Shown piece after piece: positions 23,272-32,145 of a stretch of 32,145 nt of DNA. The notes under the pieces are model-generated. The model saw only the letters and a program-made list of their open reading frames with translations, did no database searches and was not told the DNA's origin. Each line of letters starts with the position of its first letter. Positions within the stretch are counted from its first letter, which is position 1. The position numbers were made by a program, and so were the translations under genes. This DNA comes from Roseobacter sp. (GTDB taxonomy: Bacteria > Pseudomonadota > Alphaproteobacteria > Rhodobacterales > Rhodobacteraceae): positions 1-32,145 of the forward strand of contig JAGXHA010000102.1 of NCBI GenBank assembly GCA_024636475.1, given 5' to 3'.

Positions 23272-24720
23272 ATGCGTTTTCTGAGGCAAAGTATGATTGG
23301 CCTGTTTTTGGCTGCTACCGCTTTGGGGCTTTTGATCTTTGCTGCGGATATGATCGGCGGCGCTGTTCAGCAGCGTATGGCGGATGAGCCCGAAGCGCGA
23401 ACGCCGCGCGAGCGTATTTTTTCAGTCAATGTTGTCGAAGCGATTTCTGGAACAGAAGTACCTATCCTGGAGAGCTTTGGCGCCATTCAAAGTCGCCGCC
23501 AGCTTGAACTGCGCGCCGCTGTTGCAGGGCGTGTGATCGAACTTGCCTCTGGCTTTGAAGATGGTGGCGAGGTGACAGCGGGCCAAGTTCTGATCCGTCT
23601 GGACCGCGCAGATGCGATGGCCGAAGTGGCACGCGCCAAGAGCGCTATTCTGGATGCACAGACCGAAGGGCGTGATGCGGCCCGCGCTTTGGAGTTGGCG
23701 CGCGACGAACAGTTGGCAGCGCAAGAACAGGCAGCTTTGCGTGAGGGCGCATTCCAACGTCAAAGTGATCTGGCCGACCGCGGTGTCGGTACGGCGACCG
23801 CCACTGAAACTGCTGAGCTTGCGGCATCAAGCGCGCGGCAAGCCGTGTTGGCACGTCGTCAGATCGTGACCCAGGCAGAGGCGCGCATTGATCAGGCCGC
23901 CAGCCTGCTGTCGCGTCTGAACATCGCCCTTGCTGACGCAGAGCGACGTTTGGAGGAAACCACGATAGCCGCCCCCTTTGATGGCACGCTTAGCGATCCG
24001 TCAGTCGTTGAGGGACGGTTGGTTGCGGCCAACGAGCGATTGGCCGATTTGATTGATACAAATGATCTGGAGGTCTCGTTTCGTGTGTCGACGGCGCAAT
24101 ATGCCCGACTGATTGATGACAACGGCGCATTGATCAAGGCTGATGTTGTGGCGACGCTGGATGTCGCAGGGCTGGATCTGGAAGCAGTGGGCCAGATCAC
24201 CCGTGCCAGTGCCGCCGCAGGCGAGGGCGCAAGTGGACGGTTGATTTTTGCCTCGCTCACGCAGGCAGCGGGTTTCAAGCCGGGGGATTTTGTCACTGTG
24301 CGCATCCGTGAACCAGAACTTATGAATGTGGTCCGTCTGCCAAGCTCCGCACTTGATGCGCAGGGGCGTGTATTGGTGCTGGACGCCGACAACCGCCTTG
24401 AGGCCGAAACCGTTGAGATTTTGCGGCGCGTTGGCGATGAAGTGTTGGTGCGCGGCAATATTGTCGGACGAGAGGTGGTTGAGGCGCGTTCGCCCTTGCT
24501 GGGCGCGGGCATCGCAGTCAAACCCCTGCGTCCCGGTGTTGCGGCGGCTGTGCCTGGAATGGTCGAGTTGACAGAGGAACGTCGCGCCAAACTGGTTGCC
24601 TTGGTCGAAGCCAACACCCGGATGCCCGACGCAGCCAAGGCCCGTGTTCTGGCGCAACTGTCAGAGACGCAAGTGCCCGCGCAGATGATTGAACGCATCG
24701 AAAGCCGGATGGGGGGATAA
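23272..24720 (+). CDS. RND efflux periplasmic adaptor (membrane fusion protein)
   Basis: This 482-aa protein is the adaptor of a tripartite RND pump. An N-terminal membrane anchor (about 8-32, LFLAATALGLLIFAADM) is followed by a barrel-sandwich half (VAGRVIELASGFEDGGEV). A long alpha-hairpin of about 120-215 is rich in Ala, Glu and Arg. The second sandwich half (TTIAAPFDGTLSD) and a beta-barrel domain come next. The last roughly 50 residues form an extra charged helical tail (ELTEERRAKLVALVEANTR) not present in minimal adaptors. It is followed after 3 bp by the pump gene. No outer-membrane TolC-like gene is nearby, so the channel is encoded elsewhere. Confidence 0.93.
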   Translation: MRFLRQSMIGLFLAATALGLLIFAADMIGGAVQQRMADEPEARTPRERIFSVNVVEAISGTEVPILESFGAIQSRRQLELRAAVAGRVIELASGFEDGGEVTAGQVLIRLDRADAMAEVARAKSAILDAQTEGRDAARALELARDEQLAAQEQAALREGAFQRQSDLADRGVGTATATETAELAASSARQAVLARRQIVTQAEARIDQAASLLSRLNIALADAERRLEETTIAAPFDGTLSDPSVVEGRLVAANERLADLIDTNDLEVSFRVSTAQYARLIDDNGALIKADVVATLDVAGLDLEAVGQITRASAAAGEGASGRLIFASLTQAAGFKPGDFVTVRIREPELMNVVRLPSSALDAQGRVLVLDADNRLEAETVEILRRVGDEVLVRGNIVGREVVEARSPLLGAGIAVKPLRPGVAAAVPGMVELTEERRAKLVALVEANTRMPDAAKARVLAQLSETQVPAQMIERIESRMGG

Positions 24721-24723
24721 CCG

Positions 24724-27700
24724 ATGGCCCGCAGCGTATCACGCACGAAGGGGGGCATCTTGTCGTATTTTGTCCGTCACAAGACGGCGGCAAACATATT
24801 GCTGGTGATGCTGTTGGTGTGTGGTGCTGTCGCGGCCCCCAACATGCGTGCGCAGTTTTTCCCTGATGTGATCATCGACAGTGTCACCGTCTCGACCGTC
24901 TGGTCGGGTGCCGGTGCGGAAGATGTCGACAGCGCCATCGTTCAGGTTTTGGAGCCTGCATTGTTGACAGTCGAAGGCGTTGAAGGGTCGTCGGCTGCAT
25001 CGCGCGAGGGCAGGGGAACGATCTCGTTGGAGTTTGAGCCGGGCTGGGACATGGCGCGCGCTGCGACAGATGTGCAAACGGCAGTCGATGCGGTTTCTAC
25101 CTTGCCGCAGGACGCGGAAGACCCCGTTGTGCGCCGTGGGGCCTGGCGAGACAGGGTCACTGATGTGGTGATTACTGGGCCTGTCAGCCCTGAACAGCTG
25201 GGACGGTTTGCGGATGAATTTGTCACCCGTTTGTTTGCGGTTGGTGTGACGCGCAGCACGATCCAGGGCGTCGCCTCGCCGCAAACGATGATCGAAGTGC
25301 CGTCAACCAAGTTGATCAGCTATGATATTTCGATGGCTGAGATCGCGACTGCTATCGCTGCCGAGGTCGATGCCGACCCCGCTGGTGACGTGACGGGGGC
25401 GAACGCACGGGTGCGCACCGGAACAGCCAAGCGCAGCGCCGAGGCGATTTCCGGCATTGTGCTGCGCTCAAACCCGGATGGGTCGTCGCTGACTGTGGGG
25501 GATGTGGCCCGTGTGATCGAAAAAGGCACTGACCGCGAGGTTGGGTATTTTGTAGGAGAGAATCCGGCAATTTCCGTACGGGTTGATCGCTCGGACGGGG
25601 GGGATGCCATCGGAATCCAAAGCAGCGTCGAGGGTGTCGCAGCGGATATGGCCGTGATGCTGCCCCAAGGCGTGGCGATTGAGCTGATCCGCACACGGGC
25701 CGCTGCGATCACCGGGCGTCTTGACCTGTTGATTGACAATGGGCTGATGGGGCTGGCTTTGGTGGTTGGCTTGCTGTTCCTGTTTCTTAATGCGCGCACG
25801 GCCTTTTGGGTGGCCGCCGGTATTCCGGTCTCGATGGCGGCGGCGATTGCGCTGATGTATGCGGGCGGGATCACGATCAACATGATCTCGCTGTTTGGCT
25901 TGATCATTACGCTTGGCATTGTCGTTGATGATGCAATCGTGGTGGGGGAGCACGCGGATTACCGTCACAAGGAACTTGGTGAAAGCCCGATGCTGGCGGC
26001 GGAAAATGCGGCACGGCGCATGGCAAAGCCGGTCTTTGCTGCTACGATGACCACGATCATTGCATTTTTTGGGTTACTCGCCGTCGGCGGTCGCTTTGGC
26101 GGTCTTATCGCGGATATCCCTTTGACTGTTATTGCAGTTCTAGCGGCGTCGTTGGTGGAATGTTTCTTGATCTTGCCCAACCACATGGCACACGCAATGG
26201 CTGCTGGGGCGAAAAAACATTGGTACGATCTGCCAAGCCGTGTGGTGAACAAAGGGTTCGTTTGGGTCCGCGAGAACCTGTTTCGCCCCTTCATGGCTGG
26301 GGTGGTCAAGGCGCGCTATGTTGTGCTGGCTGGGGTTGTCGCGGTGCTGGCGTCGCAAGTGGCGCTGTTCATTCAGGGTGATGTGCAGTGGCGGTTCTTC
26401 AATGCGCCTGAGCAAGGGTCCGTGACTGGCAACTTTGCCATGCTCGAAGGTGCCCGCCGCGAGGATACGCTTGAGATGATGCGCGAAATGCAACGCGCCA
26501 CAGAAGCCTTGGGTGCCGACTATGCCGAGCGCTATGGGACCAACCCGATCGACTATGTGATTGCCCAGATAGGGGCCAACGCGGGGCGCGGTCTTGAGGG
26601 ATCTGACAGCAAGGATGCGGATCTTCTGGGGGGCATTTCAATTGAACTGATCGATGCCGATCTGCGTCCTTATTCCAGCTTTGCGTTTGTGGCAGAATTG
26701 CAGGATGCGGTTGTGAACCATCCGCTGGCAGAGACAGTCAGCTTTCGTGGCTGGCGCTCTGGCCCAGGTGGTGACGCGCTGGATGTGCAATTTTACGGGG
26801 CTGATACGGCAGTGTTGAAAACCGCATCCGAAGACATGCAAGATGCACTCCGCCAATTTCCCGAGGTCAGCGCGGTCCAGGACAATCTGGCCTATGACAA
26901 GGAAGAACTCATCCTTGATCTGACGCCACAGGGCCAAGCGCTGGGTTTTACCATCGACGCGCTGGGCCGTGCGCTGCGCAACCGTTTGGGCGGGATCGAG
27001 GCGGCGACCTATCCTGATGGTCCGCGTTCCGCCACAATCCGGGTCGAACTGCCCCAGGGCGAGCTGACAGCAGATTTTCTGGACCGGACCCAGATGCGCA
27101 CGCCGGGCGGGCAATATGTGCCACTTGCCGACATCGTCAGCGTCGAGAGGCGCACAGGGTTCAGCACGGTGCGGCGCGAGAACGGCATCAGGCTGATTTC
27201 GGTCACGGGGGATATCTCGGAAGATGATCCCGTTCGCGCGACCGAGATTACCACGGCGCTGCAAAACGAAATCCTGCCAAAGATCGCGTCAGAACGTCAG
27301 GTCGAATTCCGCATCTCGGGGCTAAGCGAACAAGAAGATACCTTCTTGTCAGAGGCGTTGACGGGCCTGATCTTGGTGCTGACGGGGATTTATCTGGTGC
27401 TGGCCTGGGTGTTTGGCAGTTGGACCCGCCCTATGGTGGTGATGGCTGTGATCCCCTTCGGACTGGTCGGCGTGATCTATGGCCACGCCTTGTGGGATGT
27501 GCCGCTTAGCATGTTCACGGTCGTTGGCCTTTTGGGGATGACCGGAATTATCATCAACGATTCCATCGTCCTGGTGGGCACGATTGACGAATATGGAGAG
27601 ACGCGCGGCGTGATCCCTGCGATCATTGACGGGGCTGCTGACAGGTTGCGGCCGGTCATGCTGACGACATTAACAACGGTTTTGGGGATGGGCCCGCTGC

Positions 27701-28116
27701 TTTACGAGCAAAGCCAGCAAGCGCAATTTCTGAAACCGACCGTCATCACGCTGGTGTATGGCTTGGGCTTTGGCATGTTGCTAGTGCTTCTGGTGGTGCC
27801 GGCACTGATCGCTGCACAACATGATATTGCCCGCCAGGTTCAGGCCATGCGGCGCGGGCTTAGGTCGCGCGCACGCGGGTTGCGGTTTGGCCTGATGGCG
27901 CTTTGGGCGGGTATGATCGGCTGGGCAGCGCTGACGTTGGGCTGGGCGGGATGGCAGGGGGCGCTGCATCCGCTTTTGGTTACGCTGTTGCCGGGGATGT
28001 CACCGTTGCCGGCTGCTTTGTTGTTGTTCATCGGGGGCGCTGCAGTGCTGTCGATTGGAGGCTACCTTGTCGGCGCAATCGTGATTGCCCTGTCGCAGCG
28101 CAAACAGGCTGCTTGA
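24724..28116 (+). CDS. RND efflux pump inner-membrane permease with two extra C-terminal TMs
   Basis: This 1130-aa protein is a proton-driven RND permease. The N-terminal TM1, two periplasmic loop regions and the TM4 proton-relay pair Asp402-Asp403 (LGIVVDDAIVVGEH) are present. In TM10 the usual Lys is not seen; the segment reads TGIIINDSIVLVG (940-952), as in several other RND branches. The canonical twelfth TM ends near residue 1030. About 90 further residues contain two additional hydrophobic segments (about 1055-1080 and 1095-1122), giving a predicted 14 TMs. Substrate is unknown; hydrophobic drugs or metabolites are typical for this family. The stop touches that of the leftward DsbD-like gene. 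Confidence 0.94.
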   Translation: MARSVSRTKGGILSYFVRHKTAANILLVMLLVCGAVAAPNMRAQFFPDVIIDSVTVSTVWSGAGAEDVDSAIVQVLEPALLTVEGVEGSSAASREGRGTISLEFEPGWDMARAATDVQTAVDAVSTLPQDAEDPVVRRGAWRDRVTDVVITGPVSPEQLGRFADEFVTRLFAVGVTRSTIQGVASPQTMIEVPSTKLISYDISMAEIATAIAAEVDADPAGDVTGANARVRTGTAKRSAEAISGIVLRSNPDGSSLTVGDVARVIEKGTDREVGYFVGENPAISVRVDRSDGGDAIGIQSSVEGVAADMAVMLPQGVAIELIRTRAAAITGRLDLLIDNGLMGLALVVGLLFLFLNARTAFWVAAGIPVSMAAAIALMYAGGITINMISLFGLIITLGIVVDDAIVVGEHADYRHKELGESPMLAAENAARRMAKPVFAATMTTIIAFFGLLAVGGRFGGLIADIPLTVIAVLAASLVECFLILPNHMAHAMAAGAKKHWYDLPSRVVNKGFVWVRENLFRPFMAGVVKARYVVLAGVVAVLASQVALFIQGDVQWRFFNAPEQGSVTGNFAMLEGARREDTLEMMREMQRATEALGADYAERYGTNPIDYVIAQIGANAGRGLEGSDSKDADLLGGISIELIDADLRPYSSFAFVAELQDAVVNHPLAETVSFRGWRSGPGGDALDVQFYGADTAVLKTASEDMQDALRQFPEVSAVQDNLAYDKEELILDLTPQGQALGFTIDALGRALRNRLGGIEAATYPDGPRSATIRVELPQGELTADFLDRTQMRTPGGQYVPLADIVSVERRTGFSTVRRENGIRLISVTGDISEDDPVRATEITTALQNEILPKIASERQVEFRISGLSEQEDTFLSEALTGLILVLTGIYLVLAWVFGSWTRPMVVMAVIPFGLVGVIYGHALWDVPLSMFTVVGLLGMTGIIINDSIVLVGTIDEYGETRGVIPAIIDGAADRLRPVMLTTLTTVLGMGPLLYEQSQQAQFLKPTVITLVYGLGFGMLLVLLVVPALIAAQHDIARQVQAMRRGLRSRARGLRFGLMALWAGMIGWAALTLGWAGWQGALHPLLVTLLPGMSPLPAALLLFIGGAAVLSIGGYLVGAIVIALSQRKQAA

Positions 28117-28914
28117 TCAGCTGGCTGTGCAGCCCACAATATCAACAGCATGCTTGCTGCCCAAAACGGTCATGCGGATTTGGGAGCGGTTCAGCGCCAC
28201 AGGGCCACCGCTTGAATGCGCCATATCGACCCTGGATACCAGTTTATCGCCCTGACGGGTTGTATCAGCCTCACTGACCCAGATGCCGGGTTGGCCCGCT
28301 TCGATGACGACCAATTCCTGACCGCCTGCATGGGGCAGGGTGATGGTGGTTTCCAGCTCTAGATTACCTTCCTTGAACGCCAGTTTGCAGGTTGCTTTGG
28401 CCACGCCGCCTTCTTTTGCAGAAAAAGGGCGTTGGGCAAGTGAGGCTGCAATTGCCGGGGTCGCGCGGGTTGCACTTGTATCGATCAGACCTTTGAGGTG
28501 CAGTTCTGCCGGGACGCAAATATCACTGCACACACCCATGTCGATCGTCGTCTCAAGCATCACCGGCGCACCTTTTTCGGGTACGCTGATCACCAGTGGT
28601 AATATCACCTGATCCTTATAACCGATCGTTGTCAGGTTTTTTTCGCGGAAAACTGTCGGGGCGGGCCATTCGACCGCGACTGCGGACAGGTTTTTCGACG
28701 CGCTCCAGTCAAAATGTGGCGGAATACCCATATCACCCGGCGCGCGCCAATAGGTCTTCCATCCCGGTTTCAGTGTCATGCGGATTGCCGCAATACGGTT
28801 TCCGTCGGGCAGAATCCAACCTTGGAGAATTTCGCCTTGGATTACTTCCGTTGCGGAGGCGGGCAAGGGGGCCATCAAGGCCGCAACAAGAAGGGACGCG
28901 AGTTTTCTTTTCAT
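28117..28914 (-). CDS. Stand-alone DsbD N-terminal (alpha) domain protein
   Basis: This 265-aa secreted protein has a signal peptide ([21 protein letters not shown], cleavage near residue 21) and an immunoglobulin-like DsbD-alpha domain. Diagnostic features are [16 protein letters not shown] (51-66) and the redox pair Cys129 and Cys133 in [12 protein letters not shown]. The DsbD membrane (beta) and thioredoxin (gamma) domains are absent, so it must accept electrons from another protein, perhaps a CcdA-type membrane reductase encoded elsewhere. It probably passes reducing power to periplasmic thiols or apocytochrome. Further cysteines occur near 177 and 262. It has its own divergent promoter region shared with YqgE. 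Confidence 0.88.
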   Translation of the reverse strand: MKRKLASLLVAALMAPLPASATEVIQGEILQGWILPDGNRIAAIRMTLKPGWKTYWRAPGDMGIPPHFDWSASKNLSAVAVEWPAPTVFREKNLTTIGYKDQVILPLVISVPEKGAPVMLETTIDMGVCSDICVPAELHLKGLIDTSATRATPAIAASLAQRPFSAKEGGVAKATCKLAFKEGNLELETTITLPHAGGQELVVIEAGQPGIWVSEADTTRQGDKLVSRVDMAHSSGGPVALNRSQIRMTVLGSKHAVDIVGCTAS

Positions 28915-29043
28915 GCCCTTTCATGCGCCAAACGCGCAACTGTGCCAAGTCACTATTGCATTATTAAACGTTACAGCGAGGCGGGGTTGAAAGCGCTCCG
29001 GTGCCGCGTCATGCTGGTCAGGCGGCAACAGGGGCAAACAGAA

Positions 29044-29604
29044 ATGGAAATGGATCTTACCGGTCAACTGCTCGTGGCGATGCCCGGTATGGGTGATCTG
29101 CGTTTCGACCATTCTGTCATCTATATCTGCACGCATGGCGCTGATGGTGCGATGGGCCTTGTCATTAACCGGCCCGCCCCCAAGCTGAAACTGGCTGATG
29201 TGCTGGACCGGCTGAGCAAGGTTGAGTTCGATGATATGTCCGAATTGGGGGTTCATATTGGCGGTCCCGTCGAGACCGGGCGTGGTTTCGTTTTGCACAG
29301 CGCTGAATATCGATCCGTTTTGCAGACGCTGGATGTCGCAGACGGGTTTGCCATGACCGCGACATTGGACATTCTCGAAGATATCGCCCTTGGTAAGGGA
29401 CCAGAAAAAGCGCTGCTGATGCTGGGCTACGCAGGTTGGGGTGCCGACCAGCTTGAGGACGAAATCGCGCAAAATGGATGGCTGACCTGCGATGCGACGC
29501 TTGAAATCGTGTTTGATCTGGAGGACGCCGCCAAATGGGCTGCGGCACTTTCGTCGCTTGGGATCGATCCGCTGGGGCTTAGCTCGACAGCGGGGCGTGC
29601 GTGA
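29044..29604 (+). CDS. YqgE/AlgH-family protein
   Basis: This 186-aa cytosolic protein belongs to the UPF0301 (YqgE/AlgH) family. The start [30 protein letters not shown] near 38-49, and [14 protein letters not shown] near 128-141 are diagnostic. Biochemical function is unsettled; AlgH was first linked to alginate regulation in Pseudomonas. The frame is open upstream, but the ATG at 29044 gives the family length; the ATG at 29050 is an alternative. The stop touches that of the next, leftward gene. Confidence 0.93.
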   Translation: MEMDLTGQLLVAMPGMGDLRFDHSVIYICTHGADGAMGLVINRPAPKLKLADVLDRLSKVEFDDMSELGVHIGGPVETGRGFVLHSAEYRSVLQTLDVADGFAMTATLDILEDIALGKGPEKALLMLGYAGWGADQLEDEIAQNGWLTCDATLEIVFDLEDAAKWAAALSSLGIDPLGLSSTAGRA

Positions 29605-30537
29605 TCAGCGCGGCGCAGCGGCCCGGCGCAAGCGGTCATTGATCGCGCGGCCCAGCCCGTGATCCGGAATCGGGGCCACGGCAATGGGTTTCGCCATCGC
29701 ATCCAGCGCATGCAGATGGTCAAACAAGGACGCGGCCGCTTCGGTCAGATCACCGCTTGGTGACAAGTTCAAATCGCCGGGAATCGACCCAAAGCCCAAG
29801 AAGACTTCGCCAGCTCGCGCATTCTTTGCATTCAGTCGCACCTGTGCGGCAGGCGCATAATGAGAGTCCATCTGGCCAGGTGCGATGATCTTGGCCCCGT
29901 CAGCAATGGCCAGCGCCTCGCCAAGCGCGGCCTCAATCGCTTCAATCGGCAAACCGCCCGCGCGCAGCAAAGTCGGGCGGGCGTGGTTCAGGCCGATGAT
30001 GGTGCTTTCCAGCCCAACGGTGCAGGGGCCATCATCCAGAACCGCGTCGATGCGGTCTGCAAGCCCTGCCAGCACATGGCCTGCCGTCGTGGCGCTGATC
30101 CGGCCAGAGGGATTGGCGGAAGGGGCGGCAATCGGCCCGCCGAACGCCTGCAAAACGGCCTGCGCTGTGCGGTGCGCTGGAACCCGAAGGGCAACGCTGT
30201 TCAGACCTGCTGTCACAAGTGACGAAAGGTCATGATCGGGTCGTAACGGTAAAACCAGCGTCAAGGGACCGGGCCAGAACGCAGCGGCAAGCACCTCGGC
30301 CTGATCTGACCACAGACCATATCGGCGGGCATGCTCGCCGTTTTCCACATGCACGATCAGCGGGTTGAAGCTAGGCCGGCCCTTGGCCGCGTAAATGCCG
30401 GCAACTGCCGTTCCATTGCGCGCATCGGCACCCAATCCGTAGACTGTCTCGGTTGGCAAGGCGACCAGCCCGCCCGCCTTCAGCAGGGCTGCGGCGCGGG
30501 CGATGCCACCGCTGTCAGAGCGCAAATTTTCTGTCAT
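29605..30537 (-). CDS. tsaC: L-threonylcarbamoyladenylate synthase (Sua5/YrdC)
   Basis: This 310-aa enzyme makes threonylcarbamoyl-AMP from threonine, bicarbonate and ATP for the t6A modification of tRNA. The YrdC domain (about 10-200) shows PTETVYGLGADA (28-39), KGRPSFNPLIVHV (52-64) and SANPSGRISATTAGHV. A linker and an additional Sua5-type C-terminal domain (about 220-310) make it the long two-domain Sua5 form, not the short TsaC form. The frame is open upstream but MTENLRSD fits the family start. It ends in contact with yqgE. Confidence 0.94.
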   Translation of the reverse strand: MTENLRSDSGGIARAAALLKAGGLVALPTETVYGLGADARNGTAVAGIYAAKGRPSFNPLIVHVENGEHARRYGLWSDQAEVLAAAFWPGPLTLVLPLRPDHDLSSLVTAGLNSVALRVPAHRTAQAVLQAFGGPIAAPSANPSGRISATTAGHVLAGLADRIDAVLDDGPCTVGLESTIIGLNHARPTLLRAGGLPIEAIEAALGEALAIADGAKIIAPGQMDSHYAPAAQVRLNAKNARAGEVFLGFGSIPGDLNLSPSGDLTEAAASLFDHLHALDAMAKPIAVAPIPDHGLGRAINDRLRRAAAPR

Positions 30538-30690
30538 TGGGATCGTCAAAGCCTTCGTGACGCTGTGTTTCGGGTTGCGGTGGCGCGTCAAGCGGATCAT
30601 CTTCATTCAAAACGCGCCCACGTATCGGATGGGCTTATCAGGTCACTGCGCTGTTTGCCAAGCAGACGCATCTGCCCAAGGAGGAAAGCC

Positions 30691-32145
30691 ATGCCTTACC
30701 GTGCCCCTGTCAACGATTATAATTTCCTGCTCGACCATGTCGTTGGGCTGGAAACCGTTCGTGCCACAGACAAATTTGCAGATGCAACAGATGATGTGAC
30801 ACGCGCCATCATCGAAGAGGCGGGCAAGCTTTGTAGCGATGTTCTTGCCCCCTTGCAGCGCCCGGGTGACCAGCATCCAGCTAAGCTGGAAAACGGTGTG
30901 GTGCGCACGTCTCCGGGCTATGCCGAAGGGTTCAAAGCCATTGCGGACGGGGGATGGATCGGCATCAGCGCCGACCCGGAATATGGCGGGATGGGCTTGC
31001 CGCTGACCATGGCCAGCGTCGTGAATGAAATGATGAGCAGCGCATGTTTGTCCCTGCAATTGGCACCCCTGATGAGCCAGGGCCAAATTGAAGCGCTCGA
31101 ACACCACGCCAGTGATGCGATCAAGGAAATCTACCTGCCCAAGCTGGTCAGCGGCGAATGGACCGGCACGATGAACCTGACAGAGCCGCAGGCAGGCTCG
31201 GACGTGGGCGCATTGTCCTCAAAGGCGGAAGATAACGGCGACGGCACTTTCAGCATTTCAGGCCAGAAAATCTATATCAGCTGGGGTGACAATGATTTCG
31301 CAGACAACGTCTGCCATCTGGTGCTCGCGCGCTTGCCAGATGCGCCCGCAGGCACCAAGGGAATCAGTCTGTTTCTGGTGCCAAAGTTTCTGCCCAAGGA
31401 AGACGGCAGTCTGGGTGCCAGAAACACGCTTCAGGTCGTCAGCCTTGAGCATAAGATGGGCCTGCATGGCTCGCCTACTTGCGTGATGCAATATGACAAG
31501 GCCACCGGATGGTTGGTGGGCCCTGAACAAGGTGGCATGGCGGCGATGTTTACCATGATGAACAACGCGCGTGTAGGTGTCGGAGAGCAGGGTGTCGGTG
31601 TGGCTGAAGGTGCATATCAGCACGCGCTGTCCTATGCGCTTGACCGCAAGCAGGGCAAGAACATCAGGCCAGACGGCACTGGCACAATCGTTGACCACGC
31701 TGACGTGCGCCGGATGCTCATGACAATGAAGGCGGAAACATTCGCGGCCCGCGCCATCGCGCTAAGCTGTGCTGTGGCCATCGATATGACGAACGCCACC
31801 GGCGAGGCAGAGTGGAAATCTCGCGCGGCGTTCCTGACGCCAATTGCCAAGGCCTTTGGCACCGATACCGGAATGGCGGTGTCTGAAATGGGCGTTCAGG
31901 TGCATGGCGGCATGGGCGTGATCGAGGAAACGGGTGCCGCGCAATATTGCCGCGATGTCCGTGTGACGGCGATCTACGAAGGGACCAACGGTATTCAGGC
32001 GATGGATCTGGTGGCGCGCAAGATGATGGACGGGGGCGAGACCGCGACCCGTTTGATGGACGAGATCGAAACCCATGCCGAAGCAGCGCGAGACGCTTTC
32101 CCAAACATGGCCGACGCCGTGTGGCAGGCCAATGAGACCCTGCGC
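30691..32145 (+). CDS. Acyl-CoA dehydrogenase, DmdC-like, cut by the window end
   Basis: The first 485 codons are present and the frame is open at the edge; family members of this type are about 590-600 residues. The start PYRAPVNDYNFLLDHVV and the FAD/substrate loop MNLTEPQAGSDVGAL match the large acyl-CoA dehydrogenase group that includes DmdC, the methylmercaptopropionyl-CoA dehydrogenase of roseobacter DMSP degradation. The catalytic Glu is expected in RVTAIYEGTNGIQAMDL. A strong AGGAGG lies 6 nt before the ATG. The DMSP role is possible, but a general fatty acyl-CoA substrate is equally likely because close paralogues share these features. Confidence 0.93.
   Translation, partial: MPYRAPVNDYNFLLDHVVGLETVRATDKFADATDDVTRAIIEEAGKLCSDVLAPLQRPGDQHPAKLENGVVRTSPGYAEGFKAIADGGWIGISADPEYGGMGLPLTMASVVNEMMSSACLSLQLAPLMSQGQIEALEHHASDAIKEIYLPKLVSGEWTGTMNLTEPQAGSDVGALSSKAEDNGDGTFSISGQKIYISWGDNDFADNVCHLVLARLPDAPAGTKGISLFLVPKFLPKEDGSLGARNTLQVVSLEHKMGLHGSPTCVMQYDKATGWLVGPEQGGMAAMFTMMNNARVGVGEQGVGVAEGAYQHALSYALDRKQGKNIRPDGTGTIVDHADVRRMLMTMKAETFAARAIALSCAVAIDMTNATGEAEWKSRAAFLTPIAKAFGTDTGMAVSEMGVQVHGGMGVIEETGAAQYCRDVRVTAIYEGTNGIQAMDLVARKMMDGGETATRLMDEIETHAEAARDAFPNMADAVWQANETLR

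Noticed and set aside
1..32145. Mobile elements, CRISPR, prophage, tRNA or rRNA genes
   Set aside because: No transposase or integrase proteins, no regularly spaced repeats, and no cloverleaf or rRNA-like stretches were seen; gene content is uniformly housekeeping-like.

Overview
The window looks like ordinary chromosome from a marine alphaproteobacterium of the Rhodobacteraceae, probably the Roseobacter group. The evidence is moderately high GC, very dense packing, many ATGA/TAATG/GTGA stop-start overlaps, plant-type GshA, a DmdC-like acyl-CoA dehydrogenase and several small genes with a roseobacter flavour. The family assignment comes from protein character, not from a search. There is no rRNA, tRNA, CRISPR array, insertion sequence, integrase or phage gene. 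No gene-free gap exceeds 300 bp; the largest is 285 bp, before uvrC.

Left part (1-9.4 kb): an upstream terminator-like hairpin, a zinc-free quinone oxidoreductase, a convergent DMT exporter and a CoxG-like SRPBCC protein. A YadGH-type ABC-2 exporter pair follows, then a run of sppA-like peptidase, a 55-aa cysteine-rich membrane protein, a Ca/Na antiporter and a pteridine-reductase-like SDR. uvrC lies behind an AT-rich regulatory-looking gap.

Middle (9.4-21.1 kb): pgsA-moaD-moaE form an operon. Leftward come ubiA, a large OmpA-domain protein and a small coiled-coil membrane protein. Rightward come rsmE, a two-TM protein and gshA. The leftward cluster pyrB - PH-like membrane protein - 178-aa tail-anchored protein - 34-aa membrane microprotein - degenerate dihydroorotase (PyrC') - plsY - 85-aa protein is the most interesting region. 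The dihydroorotase homologue has lost its metal-binding HxH pair and its catalytic Asp. Together with pyrB it resembles the pseudomonad PyrB/PyrC' arrangement, with three small, translationally coupled membrane proteins between the two.

Right part (21.2-32.1 kb): a family-4-like uracil-DNA glycosylase without the usual Fe-S cysteines is coupled to a LysE exporter and moaB. A two-gene RND efflux system follows, whose pump has two extra C-terminal membrane segments. Then come a stand-alone DsbD-alpha protein, YqgE/AlgH, threonylcarbamoyl-AMP synthase, and an acyl-CoA dehydrogenase cut by the window end.

All five convergent gene pairs in the window meet within -4 to +2 bp, leaving no room for intergenic terminators. 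I found no dramatic new system. The best leads are the pyrB/PyrC' cluster with its microprotein, the cysteine-poor UDG, the uvrC upstream region and the two very small genes.
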